A DNA stretch of 35,380 nucleotides from Thermoplasmata archaeon. Its GTDB lineage: Archaea; Thermoplasmatota; Thermoplasmata; Lutacidiplasmatales; UBA184. The stretch spans positions 1 to 35,380 of the forward strand of contig JASHYB010000080.1 in assembly GCA_030043255.1 (NCBI GenBank), written 5' to 3'. Below are positions 29,816 through 35,380 of the stretch, piece by piece (the stretch's first letter is position 1; each line of letters begins with the position of its first letter). The notes beneath the pieces were generated by a model. That model saw only the letters and a list, made by a program, of their open reading frames with translations. It was not told the origin of the DNA and did not search any database. Made by a program: the position numbers and the translations under genes.

Positions 29816-31127
29816 CGCTCACCTCCCCGGTCGGACGGTAGCGCACGACCAGTCGGCCCTCCTCGCGGAACAGCGCCCGGGCGCGCTCGCGGACCTCGCG
29901 CGGGGTGACCCGGAGCAGCGCGGAGAAGATCTCGTCCTCGAGCCCGAGCGAGCGCAGGACCGAGAAGTAGCCGAGTCGGAAGCCGGTCCGGGACGCTCCC
30001 TCGTAGGCGAGGAGGGCCGACCGGCGGATCTTGATCCGGCTCTCCGCGACCTCGCGGGGGGTCGGGCCCTCGCGGGCCAGACGCTCGAGCAGGCGCAGCA
30101 GCGCCTCCTCCAGCCGATCCAGGCGGACGCCGGGGGCGGCCTGCGCCTGGATGGTGAAGAGCCCGGGGTAGCGTCGCGGCCGCCAGTCGCAGGTCGCGTG
30201 GACGGCCAGCCCCGGGTCGACCAGGCCCCGGTACAGCCGGGAGCTCGGGTGCTCCCCGGAGCGCCCCATCCCCGAACCGCTGGAGAACAGGCGGGTCTCG
30301 CCGCCGAGGATCGTGTCGAGGACGATCGTCGCCGGGGTCTCCTCCTGCTGCAGGGCCGGGGAACGGAAGCCGACCTGCAGGTAGGGCGTCGTGCCCGGTC
30401 CGGACAGCTCGCTCCGGCGCTCTCCGCGTTGCGCCGGCTCGACCGCGGCGACCTCGATCGGCTCCCCGCCGGCCGGCAGGCGGCCGAAAGCGGACGAGAT
30501 GCGGCCCGCGACGTCGCCCGGGGCGAAGCCGCCGGCGACGACCAGGATCGCGTTGCGCGTGCCGTAGAACCGGTGGTAGTACTCCCGCAGCTGACCGGCC
30601 GACATCTGCGCGATGTCCTCCCGCCGCCCCAGCGCGTCCCAGCGGTACGGGTGCTCGCGGAAGGCGAGCTGGAACAGCTCCTCCTCGACCCGGAACTCCG
30701 GCCAGTTCTCGTTCCCCTCGCGCTCGGAGAAGATGACCGTCCGCTCGCGGGCGACCTCCGGGTCCGTGATCAGCGCCCGGGTCATCCGGTCCGCCTCGAT
30801 GTCGAGGGGGATGGCGAGGTGCTCGCGCGGGACGGTGGTGAAGTAGGCCGTGAAGTCGACGTCCGTGAAGGCGTTCAGCTCGCCGCCCACGCGCACGACG
30901 GCCCGGTCGATCTCCCCCTTGCCGTACTTCGGGGAGCCCTCGAAGAGCATGTGCTCGACCCAGTGCGAGGCGCCGGTGATCCCCGGGTGCTCGTTCACCG
31001 AGCCGACCCGGTACCAGACCCAGACGCTCGCCGTCGGGCTCTCCGGCCGCGGCGCGAGGACCACCCGCAGCCCGTTGCGGAGCGTGAACTCGCGGGTGGC
31101 CGGCCGCGGCACCCTGAGCGGAGGCAC
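29808..31127 (-). CDS. M16 zinc peptidase, catalytic subunit
   Basis: 439 residues from GTG 31127, 27 nt after a TATA box. The inverted zinc motif 'HWVEH' (55-59) is complete and the third ligand is E135 in 'VIFSERE', at the usual spacing of about 76 residues. It has an M16 N-terminal signature ('LRNGLRVVLAPRPESPTASV', 'GSVNEHPGITGASHWVEHML') and the second half-domain ('GRSGEHPSSRLYRGLVDPGL'). There is no signal peptide, so it probably acts in the cytoplasm in peptide turnover. It is transcribed ahead of the non-catalytic partner with overlapping stop and start, fitting equal production of the two subunits. Confidence 0.93.
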   Translation of the reverse strand: MPPLRVPRPATREFTLRNGLRVVLAPRPESPTASVWVWYRVGSVNEHPGITGASHWVEHMLFEGSPKYGKGEIDRAVVRVGGELNAFTDVDFTAYFTTVPREHLAIPLDIEADRMTRALITDPEVARERTVIFSEREGNENWPEFRVEEELFQLAFREHPYRWDALGRREDIAQMSAGQLREYYHRFYGTRNAILVVAGGFAPGDVAGRISSAFGRLPAGGEPIEVAAVEPAQRGERRSELSGPGTTPYLQVGFRSPALQQEETPATIVLDTILGGETRLFSSGSGMGRSGEHPSSRLYRGLVDPGLAVHATCDWRPRRYPGLFTIQAQAAPGVRLDRLEEALLRLLERLAREGPTPREVAESRIKIRRSALLAYEGASRTGFRLGYFSVLRSLGLEDEIFSALLRVTPREVRERARALFREEGRLVVRYRPTGEVSDG

Positions 31128-31150
31128 AGGACGGGCGGACGCGCGACGGG

Positions 31151-31157
31151 ATATAAC
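31151..31157 (-). promoter_or_regulatory. TATA box of the M16 operon
   Basis: GTTATAT on the minus strand is centred 27 nt before the GTG at 31127, consistent with a leaderless message. Confidence 0.55.
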
Positions 31158-31231
31158 GGCCGGCGCGGCAGGGGAACCCGGACCAATCGCGCCCCGCTCG
31201 CCGGTCCGGCGGACGCCGGCGGCGCTGCGCC

Positions 31232-31243
31232 ATAACCGTTATC
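31232..31243 (+). promoter_or_regulatory. TATA-like box of the lipid operon
   Basis: ATAACCGTTATC is centred about 28 nt before the GTG at 31268. It closely resembles the eIF-5A promoter element. Confidence 0.5.
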
Positions 31244-31267
31244 GCCCGGCCGAGGGCACCCGAGGGC

Positions 31268-32116
31268 GTGCGGGCCGCGCTCCGACTGGTCCGGGCCGGC
31301 AACGTCGTCGTGTCGTTCGTCGGGACCGTGGTAGGCGGGGTGGCCGCTCGGGCGGTCGGCCTCGAGCTGGGCCGCGAGCTGTGGCTCCTGCTCGTCCTGG
31401 CGGCCGCTTCGACCGCCTGCGTGACGGCCGGCGGCAACGTCCTGAACGACGTGCTCGACGTAGAGGGGGACCGGCAGAACCACCCGGACCGACCGCTCGT
31501 CACCGGGGCGATCCGGGTCCGCAACGCTCGTGCGCTGGCGGTCGCCCTCTTCGCCGCGGGCGTGGCGGTCGCCGTGCCGGTCGCAATCGTGGCGCCGTGG
31601 GTCGGGGTCATCCTCGCCGTGGCGGTCGCCTCGCTGCTCGCCTACGAGCTCCGCTGGAAGGCGCGCGGGTTCGTGGGCAACCTCACCGTCGGAGGGCTCA
31701 CGGCGATGGTCTTCCTGTACGGGGGCGCGGCGGTCGGAGCGCCGCTCGTCGTCCTCCCGTTCGCGGCGATGGCGTTCCTGGCGACCGTCAGCCGCGAGGT
31801 GATCAAGGACATGGAGGACGTGGCCGGGGACACCGCGCGCTCGACCGTGCCGAAGGTCCGCGGAATGGGCGCGGCCGCGCGGCTGGCCCGCGGAGCGGTC
31901 GTGGCCGCGATCCTGCTCAGCGCCGTGCCGTACCTGTACTACCTCGACCCGCGCTCGGTCGCCGGGATCGCCTACGGGGCGGTCGTGGCCGCGGCGGACC
32001 TCGGCTTCGTCGTCTCGGTCCTCTGGCTGCCGCGACGGCTGCATCTCGAGCAGACGGTCAGCAAGGGGGCGATGACGGTGGCGCTCGCGGCGTTCCTGGC
32101 GGTGGCGTTCCGGTGA
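31268..32116 (+). CDS. Digeranylgeranylglyceryl phosphate synthase (UbiA family)
   Basis: 282 residues, with eight or so membrane helices, of the UbiA prenyltransferase family. The two Asp-rich metal/pyrophosphate motifs are intact: 'NDVLDVEGDRQNHPDRP' (60-76) and 'REVIKDMEDVAGD' (176-188). The first has the archaeal lipid-enzyme form. It should attach the second geranylgeranyl chain to GGGP, making the archaeal diether core in the membrane. The next gene, GGGP synthase, makes its substrate and overlaps by 4 bp (GTGA), so the two steps are translationally coupled. Ubiquinone- or heme-type UbiA is less likely given this neighbour. Confidence 0.92.
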   Translation: MRAALRLVRAGNVVVSFVGTVVGGVAARAVGLELGRELWLLLVLAAASTACVTAGGNVLNDVLDVEGDRQNHPDRPLVTGAIRVRNARALAVALFAAGVAVAVPVAIVAPWVGVILAVAVASLLAYELRWKARGFVGNLTVGGLTAMVFLYGGAAVGAPLVVLPFAAMAFLATVSREVIKDMEDVAGDTARSTVPKVRGMGAAARLARGAVVAAILLSAVPYLYYLDPRSVAGIAYGAVVAAADLGFVVSVLWLPRRLHLEQTVSKGAMTVALAAFLAVAFR

Positions 32117-32880
32117 GGTTCGGGCCCCCGATCGGACCGGTCGAGCGCCGGCTGCTGGAGCGGCTGGAGGACGGCCCGGTCCACTTCACGCTCATCGACC
32201 CGGAGAAGTCGCCGGGCGCTCGGGCGGCCGACGTCGCCGAGGGCGCGGCGGCCGCCGGCAGCGACGCGATCCTGCTCGGGGGCTCGACCGGCATCACCCG
32301 GGAGCTGATGGGCGAGGCGGCGCGGGCGATCCGCGGTCGGGTCGGGATCCCGACGATCATCTTCCCGGAGGGGCCGGGCTCGCTCGCGCCGGAGGCGGAC
32401 GCCCTGCTGTTCATGAGCCTGCTCAACTCGCGCGACCTCGACCTGGTGGTCCGGGCCCACGCCCGCGCCGCACCGGTCGTCCGCCGCATGGGGCTGGAGG
32501 CGATCCCGATGGGCTACCTCGTCATCGCTCCGGGGATGCGGGTCGGCGAGGTCGGCCAGGTCGACCCGGTGCCGCGGGACGAACCGGCCACGGCGGCCGG
32601 CTACGCGCTGGCGGCCGAGATGCTCGGGATGCGCCTCGTCTACCTGGAGGCCGGCTCCGGCGCGCCGTCGCCCGTCCCGACGGAGACGGTCCGCGCGGTG
32701 CGCGAGGCGCTGGCCGTGCCGCTGATCGTCGGCGGGGGGATCCGGTCCGGCGCGGACGCCCGGCCCCTCCTGGAGGCCGGGGCCAACATCCTCGTCACCG
32801 GGACGATCGCGGAAGAGGACGGGCTCGGCGAGCGGTACCGCTCGGTGGTCCGGGAGGTCGTGCACGCCCGACGCCGATAG
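32113..32880 (+). CDS. Geranylgeranylglyceryl phosphate synthase
   Basis: 255 residues from GTG 32113. It is a TIM-barrel of the GGGPS/PcrB family with 'VHFTLIDPEK' (23-32), 'LLGGST' (54-59), 'YLEAGSGA' (177-184), 'GGGIRSG' (207-213) and 'LVTGTIAEED' (227-236) lining the phosphate and metal site. It condenses glycerol-1-phosphate with geranylgeranyl diphosphate, the first committed step of archaeal ether-lipid assembly, in the cytosol or at the membrane face. It lies directly before the DUF2070 gene (46 bp gap). Confidence 0.96.
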   Translation: MRFGPPIGPVERRLLERLEDGPVHFTLIDPEKSPGARAADVAEGAAAAGSDAILLGGSTGITRELMGEAARAIRGRVGIPTIIFPEGPGSLAPEADALLFMSLLNSRDLDLVVRAHARAAPVVRRMGLEAIPMGYLVIAPGMRVGEVGQVDPVPRDEPATAAGYALAAEMLGMRLVYLEAGSGAPSPVPTETVRAVREALAVPLIVGGGIRSGADARPLLEAGANILVTGTIAEEDGLGERYRSVVREVVHARRR

Positions 32881-32926
32881 CGAGCCGAACGGCGGCCCCG
32901 AGGCCCGGCCGCGCCGGCGCTCCAGC

Positions 32927-34681
32927 GTGCTGTTCCAGGCCCCGCCGCTGCCGCTGGCCGCGGTACTGATCGTCGCCGTCTCCCTCGCGCTCGGGGTGCT
33001 CGTCTGGCCGCCGCCCGGCCGCTCGTGGCTGGTCGGCTGGCTGCTGGCCTTCCTGCTGCCCGCGCTGGTCGCGGCCGGCCTCACGACGCCGCTCGCGCGG
33101 GCGCTGGGCGGGCGGTTCGAGCTGCACCGCGGCTTCTTCCTCGCCTTCACCGCGGCGCTGCTCGAGCTGCCGCTCGCCGCCGCCTGGCGGGGGGCGCTCG
33201 CGTTCTGGCCGGCGGTCGTGCCCGGCGTGCTGTTCCTGGTCCCGTTCCTCGCCGCCCCGGTCTTCTGGTTCCGCCAGCTCGCGCTGTACGGCGTCTCCCG
33301 ACCCAGCCACCTGCGCATCCTGCCGGCCGCCCTGATCCAGCCGGTGCTGCAGATGGTCGGCTTCTACCTGCTGGTGCCGGCGAGCGCCGCCTCCCTGGCG
33401 AGCCTCGTCATCGACCTCCTGGTGGCGTTCGTCTGCGTCGTGGTCGTGCTCCACGCCGCCGACCGTCCGATCCGCCGGGAGTTCCACAGCTCCGGGGTGT
33501 CGCTCATCCGACCCCTGCTCGACCACGTCGGGGACCGCAACGAGGAGGCGACGCGCGCGCTGGAGGCGTTCTTCCTCCGCTCGACCGTCGAGGCCGACCT
33601 GCGGGTCGACCTGCTGCGCTTCGAGCGCGACGGCCGTCCCCCGGCGACCGTCGTGCTGCCGACGGTGCACCCCGGACCGTTCGCGGCCCTGGGGGCGAGC
33701 GACCTGCCCCGCAAGCTCGAGGGGTTCCTCGGCCCGGACGCGGGCACGGTCTTCGTCCCGCACACCCCCAGCGACCACGACCTCGACCTGCCCAGCGGCG
33801 CCGAGGTGGCCCGCATCGGCACCGCCGCCCGTGAGCTGCTGGACGGGCTGGCGCCGCCGGGGGAGGCCCGGGCCGGGCCGCTGGTCGCCCCCTACCCCGG
33901 GAGCCTCGCCCGGGCCCAGCTGCTGGGGAACGTCGCGCTGGTGGTGGTCAGCCGGGCCCCGGCGCCGACCGACGACATCGCCTACGCCGTCGCCGACCGC
34001 CTGCTGCGCGACCTGGCGCGCGACGGCCAGCTCCGACCGGTCGCGATCGACGCGCACAACTCGTACGTCGAAGGCGAGGGGGACATCTCCTACGGGAGCC
34101 CGACCGCCGAGAAGCTGGTCGCGGACGCGCGGGCGGCGGTGGAGGCCGCCACCCGCGCGGCGCGCGACGGCGCCCCGGAGATCGGCGTGGCGAGCCGGAC
34201 CGGCTACTCGATCGGCCAGGACGGGATCGGTCCCCACGGGCTGCGGGCGCTCGCGGTGCGCGCCGGCGGGTTGACCACCGGCTACCTGCTGATCGACGGC
34301 AACAACCTGGTCGTGGGCGCACGGGCGACCATCCTGCGGGAGCTCGAGCAGGTCGTGGACGTCGCCGAGGTCCTGACGACGGACAACCACGTCGTGCACG
34401 AGGTCGACGGAGGGATCAACCCGGTCGGGGAACGCTACCCGGCCGAACGGCTGGCGCGGGACGGCCGGGCGCTGCTGGAGGCGGCCAAGGGGGACCTGGC
34501 GCCGGCACGGGTACGGTTCGGGAGCCAGCCGGTCCCCGGCGTGAAGGTCCTCGGCCCGGGCTACACCGCACGGCTTTTGACCTCCCTCGGCGACACGCTC
34601 TCGATGTTCACGAACATGTTCCCGGCCTCGCTGGTCCTCCTCCTCTCCAGCGCGCTGGTGGTCGCGCTGCTCCTCCGCTAG
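32927..34681 (+). CDS. DUF2070 family membrane protein
   Basis: 584 residues from GTG 32927. About the first 200 residues hold several membrane helices ('LAAVLIVAVSLALGVLVW', 'WLVGWLLAFLLPALVAAGL', 'LLVPASAASLASLVIDLLVA'). A large soluble domain of about 350 residues follows, and a final helix closes the chain ('SLVLLLSSALVVALLL'). The soluble part carries conserved-looking His/Asp motifs: 'LPTVHPGPFAALGASDL', 'TPSDHDLDLPSG', 'IDAHNSYVEGEGD' and 'TTDNHVVHEVDGGINPVG'. They look like metal ligands of a hydrolase-type site. The family is archaeal and uncharacterised. Placement after the two lipid enzymes hints at a membrane-lipid role (inference). The M20 gene follows by 16 bp. Confidence 0.88.
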   Translation: MLFQAPPLPLAAVLIVAVSLALGVLVWPPPGRSWLVGWLLAFLLPALVAAGLTTPLARALGGRFELHRGFFLAFTAALLELPLAAAWRGALAFWPAVVPGVLFLVPFLAAPVFWFRQLALYGVSRPSHLRILPAALIQPVLQMVGFYLLVPASAASLASLVIDLLVAFVCVVVVLHAADRPIRREFHSSGVSLIRPLLDHVGDRNEEATRALEAFFLRSTVEADLRVDLLRFERDGRPPATVVLPTVHPGPFAALGASDLPRKLEGFLGPDAGTVFVPHTPSDHDLDLPSGAEVARIGTAARELLDGLAPPGEARAGPLVAPYPGSLARAQLLGNVALVVVSRAPAPTDDIAYAVADRLLRDLARDGQLRPVAIDAHNSYVEGEGDISYGSPTAEKLVADARAAVEAATRAARDGAPEIGVASRTGYSIGQDGIGPHGLRALAVRAGGLTTGYLLIDGNNLVVGARATILRELEQVVDVAEVLTTDNHVVHEVDGGINPVGERYPAERLARDGRALLEAAKGDLAPARVRFGSQPVPGVKVLGPGYTARLLTSLGDTLSMFTNMFPASLVLLLSSALVVALLLR

Positions 34682-34697
34682 GCCGTCCCGGACCGCC

Positions 34698-35380
34698 ATG
34701 GCGCAGGACCCGATCGCCTCGGCGGCCGAGCGGCTGGGGGACGACGCGGCGCTCCGACTGCTGCAGGAGCTGGTCGCGATCGCGCCGACCAACCTCGAGG
34801 ACCTCGCCGCGGGGCGCTACGAAAAGCCGAACTACCTGCGGGCGGCGGACGCGATCGCACGCTGGGCCCGCACCTTCGGGCTCGCCACGCGGCGCTACGA
34901 CCCCCTGATCGACAGCGGCTCGGCCAAGCTCCGCGGGCTGCCCCGTCCCAACGTCATCGTCGACCTGGACCGGGACGCGAAGGAGACGGTGCTGGTGCTC
35001 GCCCACTTCGACGTCGTGCCGGTGCCGGTGGAGCAGCGGGCCCGCTGGAAGAGCCCCCCGCACACGCTGACGCTCCGGCCGGACGGTCGGCTCTACGGGC
35101 GGGGCGCGGCGGACGACCTCGGGAGCGGGATCACCGCGACGCTCCTCGCCATGCGCCGCCTGGCGGAGGCAGACCGGCTTCCGCGCAACGTCCGCCTGCT
35201 CGCCTGCTGCGACGAGGAAACCGGCGGAGAAGGGGGCATCGAGGCGCTCCGCGAGCACGACGACCGGTTGTCGCCGGACGACCCCGGACGCATCGTGCGG
35301 GGGAGCGTGGCGCTGATCCCGGACGGCAGTCCCCACACGACCGTCGGCTCGAGCGGCCTCGGGTTCCTGGAGGCCAGTCG
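34698..35380 (+). CDS. M20 family metallopeptidase (partial at window edge)
   Basis: About 227 residues are visible from ATG 34698; the C-terminus is cut by the window. The zinc-site motifs are in order: 'LAHFDVVPVP' (101-110, H103 and D105), 'YGRGAADDLGSG' (133-144, bridging Asp) and 'CDEETGGEGG' (171-180, catalytic Glu and zinc Glu). This is the ArgE/DapE/CPG2-type layout. The next expected part is the dimerisation domain, where the window ends. It probably cleaves acyl-amino acids or small peptides in the cytoplasm. It appears to be the last visible gene of the unit that begins with the DGGGP synthase. Confidence 0.92.
   Translation, partial: MAQDPIASAAERLGDDAALRLLQELVAIAPTNLEDLAAGRYEKPNYLRAADAIARWARTFGLATRRYDPLIDSGSAKLRGLPRPNVIVDLDRDAKETVLVLAHFDVVPVPVEQRARWKSPPHTLTLRPDGRLYGRGAADDLGSGITATLLAMRRLAEADRLPRNVRLLACCDEETGGEGGIEALREHDDRLSPDDPGRIVRGSVALIPDGSPHTTVGSSGLGFLEAS

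Overview
The window is very GC-rich DNA (about 70 percent by eye) from an archaeon. The archaeal markers are clear: a hypusine-type eIF-5A, a GEK1/DtdA-type D-aminoacyl-tRNA deacylase, a pair of ether-lipid enzymes (GGGP synthase and DGGGP synthase), DUF2070 and DUF835 proteins, an intron-containing tRNA, and TATA boxes placed 25-36 nt before start codons. DUF835, the FTEKGLPSG-type beta repeats on an exported binding protein and the YVTN surface propeller point most naturally to a high-GC member of the Thermoplasmatota. That placement is an inference from gene content.

Layout. 1-953 (-): start of an unrecognised gene with a possible kinase-like fold. 1379-2395 (+): degenerate IS630-type transposase relative. 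2424-3235 (-): two-gene unit of small membrane proteins. 3289-8415 (-): a 1708-residue protein built from an IleRS-like body without its two signature motifs, then a helix-hairpin-helix, a Pro-rich linker, a DUF835 domain and a long acidic tail. 8547-8933 (+): eIF-5A. 9244-13572 (+): a giant helical protein made of about 23 copies of a ~63-residue unit, whose true start lies upstream. 13569-14024 (-): small unknown gene. 14148-14249 (+): tRNA-Glu(CUC) with a 29-nt intron in the T loop. 14451-20476 (+): exported peptide-type binding protein and two permeases; their ATPase is convergent at 20616-22451 (-). 22737-24707 (+): 14-repeat YVTN propeller. 24793-25185 (-): small unknown gene. 25507-26592 (+): extremely sequon-rich surface protein. 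26916-28165 (+): small membrane protein and DtdA. 28131-28388 (-): ribbon-helix-helix-like protein. 28514-31127 (-): active/inactive M16 peptidase pair. 31268-35380 (+): DGGGP synthase, GGGP synthase, DUF2070 and an M20 peptidase cut by the window edge.

How the genes fit together. Three themes recur. (1) Translation and its quality control: the synthetase-like megaprotein diverges from eIF-5A, with tRNA-Glu and DtdA elsewhere in the window. (2) Peptide scavenging and the cell surface: the ABC importer with Cys-rich external inserts, the YVTN and sequon-rich surface proteins, and the M16 and M20 peptidases suit a peptide-degrading life. (3) Membrane lipid synthesis: the two prenyltransferases overlap by 4 bp and lead into DUF2070.

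The strongest candidates for something undescribed are the IleRS-like/HhH/DUF835 fusion and the adjacent 63-residue-repeat protein. They flank eIF-5A and neither matches a standard architecture known to me. No CRISPR array, rRNA, intact insertion sequence or phage module was seen.
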